DNA of 64,000 nt from Runella sp. MFBS21 (GTDB lineage Bacteria; Bacteroidota; Bacteroidia; Cytophagales; Spirosomataceae): positions 599,744 to 663,743 of the forward strand of contig NZ_JARNTW010000002.1 of the NCBI RefSeq assembly GCF_029433105.1, given 5' to 3'. The position numbers and the translations under genes were made by a program. The notes under the pieces were generated by a model, which searched no databases, had not been told where the DNA came from, and saw nothing but the letters and a program-made list of their open reading frames with translations. Positions 28,411-37,983 of the stretch are shown here, piece after piece; the first letter of the stretch is position 1, and every line of letters starts with the position of its first letter.

Positions 28411-31155
28411 ATGAAAATACTCTTCTTTGTTGTTTGCTGTTTTTGTTCTTTCATTGCACTTAGCCAAGAGGTTAGCCTCACTCCAAGTACAAAATCAATA
28501 AATATCACGGAGAAAATAGCGGTTTTTGAAGATAAAAATGCCTCTCTTTCGTTTCCGCAAGTCCAACAGCAAGTATTCACACCTTTTTCCCAGAGATCAA
28601 TTCTTATCCCATTTTCTGATGAAGCCTTTTGGGTAAAGTTTAAGGTTAAAAATACACATCCCGCCCAAGACGATTGGATATTGGATTGGAGTAATTTTTT
28701 TGCCGAATATGTTTCGTTTTTTGTGCAACAAGACGACGGGGATTTTCAGGAAATAAAGAAAGGGGCACTTGTAGCTCGTGGCAATGCGAAGAGAGACAAC
28801 CCTTACATAAATTTTAAAATTGGATATCAAGAAGAAAAGGTTTTTTATGTTAAAATATTGAGTCAGAGGGGATTGTATGGAAGATTTACGATTCTGACTC
28901 CCGAAGCTATGGCGGAAGAGCAGATTGATGATGCCAAGTCAGAGAGCTTTATCAATGGCCTCATTGTTTTGAGGTTGGTGTATGTGTTGTTGTTGGCGGC
29001 ATTCGTGGTCAAAGAGCTGGCTTTCAGGCGTTATTCTATTCTGCTTATTATGCGGTCGTTTGCCTATTGGGGGTTTGTGGGAGTTCTGGGAGGCTTTTTT
29101 ACCAACAATGTCACTACGGCTCTGACCATCAATTTCCTTAGTTATCATGTTTTGCCAATTGGTCAGGTTTTGGCTGCTACGGCTATTTTGCCGATTGCGA
29201 GGTTTCCTTCGTTTGTAAGTCATGCTTTCAAAATAGTAGTGGCGCTTACGCTTGTGTTGGCTTTGGGTATCATATTTGATTATCGGTGGTATTGGCTCAA
29301 AGCAAGTACTTACTTAATCATCTGTACTCAATTAAGTATTTTTGCATTGTATATTGTGGCCGTATGGCGAAAATACCCCCTTAATTGGTACTATTCGGTA
29401 CCTTTTTTGTTGGGAATTGGGAGCTATATCTTTATTCAGATGCGGCTCGTGAGTTGGGTCAATTTTGGGTGGATTTTTGCTTTTGCCAACTTCTGTTTTA
29501 TTTCCGAAATCTTTGTGTTTGGCGTGTTTTTGAGCCGGATTATCCAAAATTATGAAAAGGCATGTTTGGTATCCCAAAAAGAATTGCGCTTCAATCAAGA
29601 GCAAGCCTCACGACTCAAAGAACTTGATGAACTCAAGACTAATTTTTTTACTAATATCTCTCACGAGTTTAGGACGCCTCTTACGCTATTGATTGGGCCG
29701 CTTGCTGATTTTCAGAAAAAATACCCCGGAGAGAGATTGGTAGAGATAATGCAACGTAATATTATGCGTTTGCAATCATTGATTAATCAACTGCTCGATT
29801 TATCAAAACTAGAAGCAGGAAAGCTACAACCTGAAATACAAAAAGGAGATTTAGCACTTCATCTACGGCACTTGTTTGGGTCTTTTGAATCATTGGCTCA
29901 AAGTCGGAATATTATTTTTCATTACGAACAAACCTATACCCACGAGGAGGCCTATTTTGATGCGGACAAAATCGAAAAAATCGTTACCAATTTACTTTCC
30001 AATGCTTTTAAGTTTACGCCCCAAAATGGTCGTGTTCATGTAAGAGTGCAAACTACCCTAGAAGAACTCAAAATCGTGGTGCATGATTTTGGAATTGGAA
30101 TTGCACCCGAAAGGCTGCCTCATATTTTTGACCGTTTTTATCAGGTTGACAATTCGGCTGGCCGTCACTATGAAGGAACAGGGATTGGATTGGCTTTGGT
30201 CAAAGAGCTCATCGAAGTGCTGAAAGGAAATGTAAATGTAGAAAGTGTAGTAGGCAAAGGAACTATCTTTGCCGTCAATATCCCTATTGGAAGAATGACT
30301 TGGGAGGATCAAATCATTGAGCATGATTACTTAGAAATGATACCCCCTCTGCCAGCATTAGTACAAAGTAGCAATGAATCAGAAAGTACCACTGAGGGGC
30401 AGTGGCCGATTGTGCTTTTGGTAGAAGACAATCCTGATTTGCGAGTTTATATGCGTGCCATTTTCGAAAATCAATATCAAATCATCGAAGCTATTGACGG
30501 ACAACAAGGACTCGAAAAGGCCATCGAATATATTCCAGATTTGGTGATTTGTGATTTGATGATGCCGCGTCTCGATGGCTTGGGGCTTTGTAGAGCTATA
30601 CGCTCTGATATTCGTACTAGTCATATCCCAATTATCATGCTTACGGCCAAATCTACCATGCAAGATCGGCTAGAAGGGCTAGAGTTGGGGGCGGACGATT
30701 ATCTGACCAAGCCTTTTAATCGTGATGAGATGGAAGTTAGGGTACAAAATCTTATCCGCCAACGCGAGATACTGCGGCAAAAGTATGGACAACAAATAGC
30801 CGAAACCATGGCTCAAGTAAGAGAAAAACCGGTATTGTCTCTCAATGAGCAGTTTTTGCAAAAAGCGGTGACAGTAGTCGAAGAACACCTGAGCGATAGC
30901 AGTTTTGATGTTGAGCTTTTTTGTAAAGCTATGAATATGAGCCGCAGCAATATGCACCGCAAACTTCGAGCTTTGACCAGCCAATCAGCGACGGAGTTTA
31001 TCCGTTCGATTCGTTTGGAGCGGGCTGCCGAGCTTCTTAAACGCCGCACCGGAACCGTCTCCGATATTGCTTTTCAGGTGGGTTTTGAGAGTTTGCCTTA
31101 CTTTTCAAAGAGCTTTCAGGAACAGTTCGGAATACCGCCTTCTGAGTACAGGTAA
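28411..31155 (+). CDS. Hybrid two-component system: 7TM sensor, histidine kinase, receiver, AraC output (copy 1)
   Basis: A 914-residue one-protein signalling system. After a signal peptide (1-19) comes a 7TMR-DISMED2-like extracellular domain (about 30-160, with FSDEAFWVKFKVKN) and seven hydrophobic segments (about 175-385). The kinase has FFTNISHEFRTPLTLL with phospho-acceptor H418, an N-box at KIVTNLLSNAFKFTP, and the G boxes GIGIAPERLPHIFDRFYQ and GTGIGLALVKEL. The receiver domain carries D715 in VICDLMMPRLDG and the lysine in YLTKPFNRDE. The last ~100 residues are an AraC-type DNA-binding domain ending SKSFQEQFGIPPSEYR. The ligand and targets are unknown. The next gene is a paralogue. 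Confidence 0.95.
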   Translation: MKILFFVVCCFCSFIALSQEVSLTPSTKSINITEKIAVFEDKNASLSFPQVQQQVFTPFSQRSILIPFSDEAFWVKFKVKNTHPAQDDWILDWSNFFAEYVSFFVQQDDGDFQEIKKGALVARGNAKRDNPYINFKIGYQEEKVFYVKILSQRGLYGRFTILTPEAMAEEQIDDAKSESFINGLIVLRLVYVLLLAAFVVKELAFRRYSILLIMRSFAYWGFVGVLGGFFTNNVTTALTINFLSYHVLPIGQVLAATAILPIARFPSFVSHAFKIVVALTLVLALGIIFDYRWYWLKASTYLIICTQLSIFALYIVAVWRKYPLNWYYSVPFLLGIGSYIFIQMRLVSWVNFGWIFAFANFCFISEIFVFGVFLSRIIQNYEKACLVSQKELRFNQEQASRLKELDELKTNFFTNISHEFRTPLTLLIGPLADFQKKYPGERLVEIMQRNIMRLQSLINQLLDLSKLEAGKLQPEIQKGDLALHLRHLFGSFESLAQSRNIIFHYEQTYTHEEAYFDADKIEKIVTNLLSNAFKFTPQNGRVHVRVQTTLEELKIVVHDFGIGIAPERLPHIFDRFYQVDNSAGRHYEGTGIGLALVKELIEVLKGNVNVESVVGKGTIFAVNIPIGRMTWEDQIIEHDYLEMIPPLPALVQSSNESESTTEGQWPIVLLVEDNPDLRVYMRAIFENQYQIIEAIDGQQGLEKAIEYIPDLVICDLMMPRLDGLGLCRAIRSDIRTSHIPIIMLTAKSTMQDRLEGLELGADDYLTKPFNRDEMEVRVQNLIRQREILRQKYGQQIAETMAQVREKPVLSLNEQFLQKAVTVVEEHLSDSSFDVELFCKAMNMSRSNMHRKLRALTSQSATEFIRSIRLERAAELLKRRTGTVSDIAFQVGFESLPYFSKSFQEQFGIPPSEYR

Positions 31156-31207
31156 AGTGTAATGAATCACTTAATATTCATTATAAACAACTTTTGGGTA
31201 GGTGTTT

Positions 31208-33988
31208 ATGAAAATATATTTTTACTGTTTGTTGGTTTTTTTGTGGGTTGCTCATCAAGGAGTAGCACAGTTGAGCAATGTCGTGAGTGACCAAGTCTCC
31301 CAAATGAATATCTCTGAAAACTCAGAAGTATTTCAGGATGTAAGTAAAATAATGCCTTTTGAAGACGTTGTCAAGCAAAGTTTTGAGCCTCATCACCATA
31401 AGCTGTATCAATATTCTTTTTCGTCAAATGTTTTTTGGTTTAGGTTTCGGATAAACAACACAAATAGTCTTGATCACTGGTATTGTTTGTGGAGCGATGC
31501 CCTCAATGACCACGTAGATGTATATATTCCTACTGCCAAGGGTACTTATCGAGTTTTGAAAGGAGGCATGCTCGCCCTTCCTTCCGATAAAGCATACAAA
31601 GGGCTTTTTCCGTTATTTAATTTAGGTGTTTTGCCCCAAGATAGTGCCCAAGTCTACTATTTAAGACTACAAGCAAGCGAGCCTATCAATGGTCAGTTGA
31701 CTTTGCTTACGCATCAGGCTTTTATTGACCGTATGCCTACTACGCTAGCTATGGCATGGCTAGTGATAGGGATTCAACTGTTGCGTGTGTTGTACAATAT
31801 CATTTTGGCTCGTTATATCCGTAATACTTCTTTTAGGTGGTATAGTTTTCACACGATTATCGTAACACTTTCGGTATTAGGCTCTTTTGGGGTGACGGCT
31901 AATATTTTTAGTGAAATGCCCCAGCTGGCAGTTTTTCTAAATTCTGCATTTTATCAACTTATGCCCGCTACTTATACTCTTTTTATCTATTCACTGCTCA
32001 ATGTCCCCCAAAACTATCCAAGACTAAAAGGTGCCTTTTTCTTGCTCGTTGGTTGTAGTATTTTACAAGTGGCGGCGCATTTGGTAATACCAAGGATGTA
32101 CTTATTGGTTTTCAACAATTACTTGTTTTTATTAACTGAATTTTTCCTGATTAGTATTTCGTTGTATTCACTGGTTAAGCGTTTGCCGGTAAATTTTTAC
32201 CTTTTGATTCCTTGTTTCTTTACGTTGGTGCCGTTTGTATTTCTCAATCTGCGTGCTTTGGGAGTCATTCATTATGATTGGATTTACCCCATGATATACA
32301 TCACCAATTTTCTCGAAATATTGGCTTTAGCTTTGGTATTAGGTAAAATTATTGAGGCTACAGACCGCGAAAAACTCAAAACGGAAAAAGCGCTTTTGGC
32401 CGAAAAATTAGAAGCTGAAAAATTGCATGAATTAGATGTTTTGAAGAGTCGATTTTTTACTAATATTTCTCACGAATTCCGAACCCCTCTGACGCTTTTG
32501 GTGGGACCTCTCAATGATTTTCGTAAAAAATATCCGTCGGAGCGGCTCATCCCTTCTATGCTTCGCAACGTAGAAAGGCTTCAAACCCTTATCAACCAAC
32601 TGCTAGATTTGGCGAAGCTTGAATCGAAGCAATTGAAAGTAGAAATACAGCAGGGTGACATAAGCTTCTTTTTTCGGTATCTGTTTTCTTCTTTTGAATC
32701 CTTGGCCCACAATCGCCAGATTATTTATAATTACCAACAGTCGCACGATAGTTTTGAAGGGTATTTTGATGCTGATAAAGTCGAAAAAATTGTCACCAAT
32801 TTACTCTCAAACGCCTTTAAATTTACTCCTTCAGGAGGGCGCATTGAGGCTTTTGTAATGTTTGATAATCAGTATTTTGTTTTACAAATTTCAGATAACG
32901 GCATCGGAATAGGAGAAGCCCAAATCCCCCGAATTTTTGAAAGATTTTATCAGGCAGAGGAGGGAGCTGGTAGGAAATATGAAGGCTCGGGTGTGGGTTT
33001 GGCACTGGTCAAGGAGCAGGTAGAAGTACTCAAGGGCAATATCTCGGTGGTGAGCGAGCTCGGTAAAGGCACTTCTTTCAAAATAACAATACCCATAGAT
33101 TTTGAAACTTGGAAAAACAATATTGTAGATTCAGAGATACGGCCTGAGCTTATTCTTCGCTCGCGTTTGATAGAAGATAGAGAAGAAACATTTAATCAGC
33201 CCAAAGCCAAAGGTAGTACGCTACCGTTGTTGCTGGTAGTAGAAGATAATCCTGATTTGCAGTTATATATATCCTCGATTTTTGAAAAGAAATTTCAGAT
33301 AGAGGGCATTCTCAACGGGAAAGAGGGGCTCGAAAAGGCCTTTGAAATGATACCTGATTTGGTGATTTGTGATTTGATGATGCCTCACATGGACGGAATT
33401 AGTTTTTGTAAAGAACTTAAATCAGATCCTAGAACCAATCATATACCCGTAGTGATGCTTACTGCCAAAGCTACCCTCGAAGACCGCTTGGAAGGGTTTG
33501 AATCAGGAGCCGACGAATACCTCACAAAACCATTTAATCGGGAAGAACTGGAGAAAAGAGTCGAAAATTTGGTAAAACAAAGGGTATTGTTGCAGCAAAA
33601 GTATAGTCTTCAGTTGGGTAGCGAGACAGCTATCTCGGGGCTACCCTTAAAAGCGACGGTAGAATCACTGTTTTTACAAAAAGCCGTCGAAGTAGTAGAG
33701 TATCATTTAGGGGATAGCAAATTTGATGTGGAGCAGTTTTGTAGAGAAATGGGAATGAGCCGTACCAATATGCACCGTAAAATGAAGGCCCTCACTCAGC
33801 AATCTACGACGGAATTTATCAGACTCATCAGGCTTAAAAAAGCGGCACAGATTTTTCATGCAAGGGGAGGACGAGTATCGGACGTAGCGATGTTGGTGGG
33901 ATTTGAAAGTCTGTCTTATTTCTCTAAGTCGTTTCAGGAGCAGTTTGGTATATCTCCTTCTGAGTATATTACTCAGCATCATTCGTGA
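31208..33988 (+). CDS. Hybrid two-component system: 7TM sensor, histidine kinase, receiver, AraC output (copy 2)
   Basis: A 926-residue paralogue of the preceding gene with the same order: signal peptide, DISMED2-like domain (FSSNVFWFRFRINN), seven membrane segments, HisKA (H422 in FFTNISHEFRTPLTLL), HATPase, receiver (D722 in VICDLMMPHMDG) and C-terminal AraC domain (SKSFQEQFGISPSEY). I start at the ATG at 31208 rather than the GTG two codons earlier. The output and kinase parts match copy 1 closely; the sensor and membrane parts are more diverged, which suggests different inputs. The 52-bp gap suggests co-transcription, and a terminator follows. Confidence 0.95.
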   Translation: MKIYFYCLLVFLWVAHQGVAQLSNVVSDQVSQMNISENSEVFQDVSKIMPFEDVVKQSFEPHHHKLYQYSFSSNVFWFRFRINNTNSLDHWYCLWSDALNDHVDVYIPTAKGTYRVLKGGMLALPSDKAYKGLFPLFNLGVLPQDSAQVYYLRLQASEPINGQLTLLTHQAFIDRMPTTLAMAWLVIGIQLLRVLYNIILARYIRNTSFRWYSFHTIIVTLSVLGSFGVTANIFSEMPQLAVFLNSAFYQLMPATYTLFIYSLLNVPQNYPRLKGAFFLLVGCSILQVAAHLVIPRMYLLVFNNYLFLLTEFFLISISLYSLVKRLPVNFYLLIPCFFTLVPFVFLNLRALGVIHYDWIYPMIYITNFLEILALALVLGKIIEATDREKLKTEKALLAEKLEAEKLHELDVLKSRFFTNISHEFRTPLTLLVGPLNDFRKKYPSERLIPSMLRNVERLQTLINQLLDLAKLESKQLKVEIQQGDISFFFRYLFSSFESLAHNRQIIYNYQQSHDSFEGYFDADKVEKIVTNLLSNAFKFTPSGGRIEAFVMFDNQYFVLQISDNGIGIGEAQIPRIFERFYQAEEGAGRKYEGSGVGLALVKEQVEVLKGNISVVSELGKGTSFKITIPIDFETWKNNIVDSEIRPELILRSRLIEDREETFNQPKAKGSTLPLLLVVEDNPDLQLYISSIFEKKFQIEGILNGKEGLEKAFEMIPDLVICDLMMPHMDGISFCKELKSDPRTNHIPVVMLTAKATLEDRLEGFESGADEYLTKPFNREELEKRVENLVKQRVLLQQKYSLQLGSETAISGLPLKATVESLFLQKAVEVVEYHLGDSKFDVEQFCREMGMSRTNMHRKMKALTQQSTTEFIRLIRLKKAAQIFHARGGRVSDVAMLVGFESLSYFSKSFQEQFGISPSEYITQHHS

Positions 33989-33993
33989 AAATA

Positions 33994-34026
33994 AACCCCG
34001 GCAACGTTTTGAACGTTGCCGGGGTT
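33994..34026. terminator. Bidirectional terminator overlapping a stop codon
   Basis: A perfect 15-bp stem AACCCCGGCAACGTT / AACGTTGCCGGGGTT with a 3-nt loop. Its right arm runs into the stop codon of the convergent response regulator gene. Confidence 0.9.
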
Positions 34027-34699
34027 AAAGCAGTTCTGTAGGGTCAATCAAACGATGCTTGATAGCAAAGAGTACCAAGCCTGCCGAATTGCGCGCTCCT
34101 GTTTTTTCAAGTAGATTGTTGCGATGACCATCTACCGTTCTTACACTTATAAACAATTCATCTGCAATCTCTTGGGCTGTTTTCTGTCTGCAAATTAAGG
34201 TCAAAATTTCGGTTTCGCGGGAGGTCAGCGTGGAGGGGAGGTTATCGGTTAGCAATATTTTTTGTCTTTTGCTGTTCATCCGATTTTTCATGGCATTGAG
34301 AAAAGCTTCGTTGAAATAAAAGTCTTTTTCGATGACAGTATGAATGGCGCGTTCTACCTCTTCGGGTTCTACGTTTTTGAAAAGATAGGCATTGACTCCC
34401 AACTCCATCAAATGCGTCACGAAGCGGTCTTCACCATAGACCGATAAGATAATGATTTTGACGGAAGGGTAGTCAGTATGTAAAATTTTGGTGGTCTCAA
34501 TGCCATTGAGTTCGGGCATCGATAAGTCGAGCAAAACCACATCGGGTAAGGGAGTACAAGTGGCAAGAGCCTCTATTAAAATTTTGCCATTGTCGGCTTC
34601 CAATACCACACTGATATTTTCAAAAGTATTGACAATCGAAGCCATTCCTTTTCTAAAGAGCACTTGGTCGTCGGCGATGGCAACTCGGATAGAAGACAT
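34025..34699 (-). CDS. NarL/FixJ-family response regulator
   Basis: A 224-residue regulator: receiver domain (residues 3-120) with acidic pocket D10-D11, phospho-acceptor D58 in VVLLDLSMPELNG and a conserved lysine in YLFKNVEPEE; then a LuxR-type helix-turn-helix (about 160-215, LTSRETEILTLICRQKTAQEIADELFIS and TVDGHRNNL). It begins 13 bp after the partner kinase gene ends, so the pair is almost certainly one operon. Targets are unknown. Confidence 0.95.
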   Translation of the reverse strand: MSSIRVAIADDQVLFRKGMASIVNTFENISVVLEADNGKILIEALATCTPLPDVVLLDLSMPELNGIETTKILHTDYPSVKIIILSVYGEDRFVTHLMELGVNAYLFKNVEPEEVERAIHTVIEKDFYFNEAFLNAMKNRMNSKRQKILLTDNLPSTLTSRETEILTLICRQKTAQEIADELFISVRTVDGHRNNLLEKTGARNSAGLVLFAIKHRLIDPTELL

Positions 34700-34712
34700 A
34701 AAAAATGCGGAT

Positions 34713-35513
34713 TTAAGAAAATGCCAAAGGTACTCGTACTGTCACGCTGGTACCTTGGTTGGGTTGAGTGATGTATTGGAGGGTACCATCAAACATGCGT
34801 GTTCGGGTTTCGATATTTTTTAACCCCAAACTTTTTTTCTGATAGGCTTCTTCGTAGTCAAAACCCCTGCCGTTGTCGGTATAGTGCAAGCACAGTTCAT
34901 GGTCTACTGGTTCTATCACAATCTCGATTTGGGTGGCGTCGGCGTATTTGATGCTATTGTTGAGAAGCTCTTGTACCAGTCTATACATCATGAGGTTGAG
35001 TGTAGAGTGCGCTTGGGGAATATCTTTGACGCTCCAGTTGATGTCTGCATCAGTGAGGTCAAGGCTTTTTTCGCACAGACCTTCGATGGCATAGCTAAGT
35101 CCAAACTCTTCTAATCCACTGGGGAGAAGATCATTGGAGATTCTTCTGACGTTATCGATGGTGTTGTCGATAAGGCTTTTGTATTTATCGGCGAGGTCTG
35201 ATATTTCGGGCGCTGACTTAGATTTGAGGTGCATTTGGCCTACCAAAAGCCGCATCGCTGAAAGTGCCGCCCCGATTTCGTCGTGTAGGTCACGCGCTAG
35301 TCTTTTTCTTTCTGACTCTATGCCCTCTATCGTGCTGTTGATGAGTTCTTGCTGGTATTTCAATTCCATTTTTTTAAAGGTTAGTTCTTGTCTAAACAAT
35401 CGTTTTTGGTACAAAATCATGAAAACCACTACGCACCCAACCAACAACAACATCACAAAAGTCCCACCAAAAATAGCAAGGTATAAATCTATTTCAGACG
35501 AGGACTGTACCAT
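34713..35513 (-). CDS. Sensor histidine kinase of the HisKA_3 (NarX/DesK-like) type
   Basis: A 266-residue kinase starting at the ATG at 35513 (MVQSSSEIDLYLAIFGG), which overlaps the upstream gene by 25 bp. One transmembrane helix (about 13-35) is followed by a coiled-coil linker, the HisKA_3 box ERKRLARDLHDEIGAALS with H77, and a HATPase domain with ELLNNSIKYA and DNGRGFD. It has no sensory domain of its own, so the signal may come from the co-encoded multi-pass membrane protein; that is inference. It should phosphorylate the regulator encoded just downstream. Confidence 0.93.
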   Translation of the reverse strand: MVQSSSEIDLYLAIFGGTFVMLLLVGCVVVFMILYQKRLFRQELTFKKMELKYQQELINSTIEGIESERKRLARDLHDEIGAALSAMRLLVGQMHLKSKSAPEISDLADKYKSLIDNTIDNVRRISNDLLPSGLEEFGLSYAIEGLCEKSLDLTDADINWSVKDIPQAHSTLNLMMYRLVQELLNNSIKYADATQIEIVIEPVDHELCLHYTDNGRGFDYEEAYQKKSLGLKNIETRTRMFDGTLQYITQPNQGTSVTVRVPLAFS

Positions 35514-36139
35514 AAACCAATTCCAATAAAAATATGTAAAAGGGCAAAAACACAAGCATGTAAGCCCCAAGACATGTAATTAAAAGCTTTGTTTTCTTTG
35601 AGGATGGCATTGCTTAGAATAAACAGCACGAGACTTCCTGCAAAATAGAACAGAAATCCGGTATTTATCCAAAAAATAGGACATTTTTCTGGTCGTTTGG
35701 TATTTAATTCGATGAGCATTTTGTAGAAATACATCATCGAGAAAACAATAACCAAAACACACTCAAGCCCTCTAGCGTAAGTATTGAACTCGGTGAGTTT
35801 CTGAAAAAAAATTGAACTGACAACCGCAAAAACCGTAAAAAATACCATCAGCGCAGGAACGAGCCAGCGTGGATAAAACCTTCCAAAGAGTGTATAATAA
35901 AACAAAGCAATGATATTGAGTTCAAAAACGGTATAGAAATGTATTAAAATGAGGTTGTTGCCGAGAATTTTTGCCAAAAAATAAGCCAAAATCTGCGCCA
36001 ACACACTCAGTCCTAAAAACGCAACGATATACCAAAGGGCTTGTTTAAGAAAACGAAACCGTATGAGGGCAATGGTAACAGGCAGCGCTAAGAAAAAAGG
36101 ACTGTAATACAACATCCACATCAAGAACCCTTCTATCAT
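35489..36139 (-). CDS. Multi-pass membrane protein upstream of a sensor kinase
   Basis: A 216-residue protein with about seven hydrophobic helices (approximate residues 10-27, 35-57, 63-85, 92-113, 125-143, 156-178, 188-210), a conserved-looking HFYTVFELNIIALFYY and basic loops. I do not recognise a named family. The gene overlaps the kinase by 25 bp, and it resembles seven-helix sensor proteins, so a role as the input module of that kinase is plausible but unproven. Confidence 0.75.
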   Translation of the reverse strand: MIEGFLMWMLYYSPFFLALPVTIALIRFRFLKQALWYIVAFLGLSVLAQILAYFLAKILGNNLILIHFYTVFELNIIALFYYTLFGRFYPRWLVPALMVFFTVFAVVSSIFFQKLTEFNTYARGLECVLVIVFSMMYFYKMLIELNTKRPEKCPIFWINTGFLFYFAGSLVLFILSNAILKENKAFNYMSWGLHACVFALLHIFIGIGLWYSPRLK

Positions 36140-36232
36140 AGCTTTGTTTTTTGCGGTAAGTTGCAGATTTTTAATTAACTAATTTGTCCTTAAATATTAT
36201 TTAAGTGGTTGATATACAATGTTATTGTATGG

Positions 36233-36727
36233 TTATTGGCATGGAATGTCACTGTCGCCTTCAATGAAAAGCGGACTTTTAGGATCGCAAATGGGGGGGC
36301 AGGGCCGAGTTACGTCAAATAGTTCGAAATTATATTTTTCCATGCGTTCTTCTTTCCAATTGTATACCTCTTGCTCGCCAATCAAATCCACGATTATATG
36401 TTTTTCATCTTCCTTGGCATGAGGGTCAATCGTCCCCTTACGGGCAGCACTTGCAAATACCAAGCAAGCTTCTTGGCCGGTGGGAGATTCTGGATTGGGT
36501 TTTATGCCAATGTATACCCGTGCAAACTCTGTATCGGTCTGGGCAAGTAGATCCACAAAGTCGGCGCGACGTACTACAAATGCCCTCATTTCGGCTGGTT
36601 TAAATTGCTTTTGTTGGTCTTCTGGAAGATTGATCCACGTACTTACCCAATCTTGAGCATCTGCCAAATCTACCACTACTGATTTCCACTCATCTACTGG
36701 GTTTGAAGGTGTGTTTTCTTGTGCCAT
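36233..36727 (-). CDS. Hypothetical protein, 164 residues
   Basis: A soluble acidic protein with no signal peptide or membrane segment. Visible traits are a helical N-terminal half (WINLPEDQQKQFKPAEMRAFVV) and a Pro/Cys-rich end (RPCPPICDPKSPLF). I do not recognise the family. It stands alone, 94 bp upstream of the membrane protein gene in the same direction. Confidence 0.65.
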   Translation of the reverse strand: MAQENTPSNPVDEWKSVVVDLADAQDWVSTWINLPEDQQKQFKPAEMRAFVVRRADFVDLLAQTDTEFARVYIGIKPNPESPTGQEACLVFASAARKGTIDPHAKEDEKHIIVDLIGEQEVYNWKEERMEKYNFELFDVTRPCPPICDPKSPLFIEGDSDIPCQ

Positions 36728-37261
36728 AATTTCAATAAAAGATTAGAGTTTTTTAAAGTGTTGAAAACTAATATATTAAATATAAAATAGGATAAAGTGT
36801 TTCCCATCGCAGCGTAGCTTTTAGGGTAGCTCTATCGAGCTGTAATTTATATATAAATACACAAAGCTAAAGGGCTTAGATAGGATTTTAATAGGTAAAA
36901 ATGCCTGTTTTTGGATACAGGTAAAAATACGGGTAAAGCCTGCGCATAAGTGCGTGTTTTTTAAAATAGGTATTTAAGCGGGTAGAATTCAACGCCACAT
37001 TTGACAATTTTGCCCTGCTCAATAAGAGCATTGCTCAACGTTATGAAAATTATTATCTAAACCTCTATCGTAAAATGAGACGGCTTTCAAAGTCGTCTCT
37101 TCATTTCATCCAAATAGTACAATACACTCTAAAAGAAGTTTGGCTATGGCCTGATTTTGGGAAATGGAACATTGGGGTTAAAGAATGCAACATGGGCGTT
37201 AACGTGGGCACTGCTTGAGACGTAGGTTTGTATCATAATTTTAACTTTAGTTGAAAATGTT
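36728..37261. other. Gene-poor AT-rich region
   Basis: About 530 bp without a supported gene. It contains a terminator-like hairpin at 37077-37099 (GAGACGGCTTT/AGTCGTCTC with a short loop and T-rich tail) and, at 37165-37204, two short TGGAACATT-type repeats listed separately. Confidence 0.5.
37165..37204 (+). repeat. Left block of TGG(A/C)ACATT-GAGTTAAAGAA-type short direct repeats
   Basis: Two degenerate tandem units, TGGAACATTGGGGTTAAAGA at 37165 and TGCAACATGGGCGTTAACG at 37186. The same motif recurs in the same orientation at 37775-37855, on the other side of the small gene at 37262-37729. Multi-repeat ends of this kind occur in IS21-family elements; whether these are such ends is inference. 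Confidence 0.5.
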
Positions 37262-37729
37262 ATGAAAAGTTTAATGTCAGCAGTTGTTATGAGTTGGCTC
37301 GCACCGCCGCCTACTCAAGCGCAAGAGCTTGCTTTGGTGAACAAACCCACCAAACAAGCAAGTGTAGCTCACTACGCCCCTGTAGTGTCTCATGCCCATT
37401 CAAATCCCGACTTGTCGTCACAAGCCGCAGGATATACTCCTTGGTTACGAGACTTTTCGGAACACATGGCCAAGTATGTGGTTTATCCTAGCCGCGGACG
37501 CGCTTATGACATCAGTGGGAAGATGTATGTCAGAATCGGTATTACGCCGCAAGGGGTAGTCAAAGTAGTAGGTTTTTTAAATTCTTTAGGGACAGATTTT
37601 GAGGAGGCAATTAGGGAGGCTATTGCCCAAATCCCCCAAGATATCATAAAACCTTTGGGGTTTAATATGGTCACTTCCTTACGCGTAGTAGTACCAGTGA
37701 GTTTTAAAAGTTCTTCCTTCAAGGAATAA
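37262..37729 (+). CDS. Small exported protein with a TonB-like C-terminal domain
   Basis: A 155-residue protein. The N-terminus (MKSLMSAVVMSWLAPPPTQAQ) looks like a signal peptide, and residues 65-150 follow the TonB C-terminal pattern: Y..YP.....ISGKMYVRIGITPQGVVKVV, then DFEEAIREAI and a final VPVSF strand. There is no N-terminal membrane anchor for energy transduction, so it may be a free periplasmic TonB-like domain. It sits between two blocks of short direct repeats. Confidence 0.65.
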   Translation: MKSLMSAVVMSWLAPPPTQAQELALVNKPTKQASVAHYAPVVSHAHSNPDLSSQAAGYTPWLRDFSEHMAKYVVYPSRGRAYDISGKMYVRIGITPQGVVKVVGFLNSLGTDFEEAIREAIAQIPQDIIKPLGFNMVTSLRVVVPVSFKSSSFKE

Positions 37730-37774
37730 GAATATTGTATTATTTCTAGTTGGGAATATAATATAGTTAAGATT

Positions 37775-37855
37775 TGGAACATTTGAGTAAAGAAATGACA
37801 CATTAGAGTTAATGTTTTTTAATGTTTGGCACATTAGAGTAAAAGAATGGGACAT
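37775..37855 (+). repeat. Right block of TGGCACATTAGAGT-type short direct repeats
   Basis: Units begin at 37775 (TGGAACATTTGAGTAAAGAA), 37796 (TGACACATTAGAGTTAATG), 37827 (TGGCACATTAGAGTAAAAGA) and 37848 (TGGGACATG). Spacing is 21, 31 and 21 bp. They match the left block at 37165-37204 in the same orientation. Confidence 0.55.
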
Positions 37856-37983
37856 GCTTGCTAACACTTTTTTTGAGGTGACTGTACTTTTGGGTAGGTT
37901 TTGTGCAGGTACTCCAAACACTAAACACAGAGCTTTACTCAACGTTATAAATTCTTTTAAACCCTTTTCGCTATCTTCTAGCA

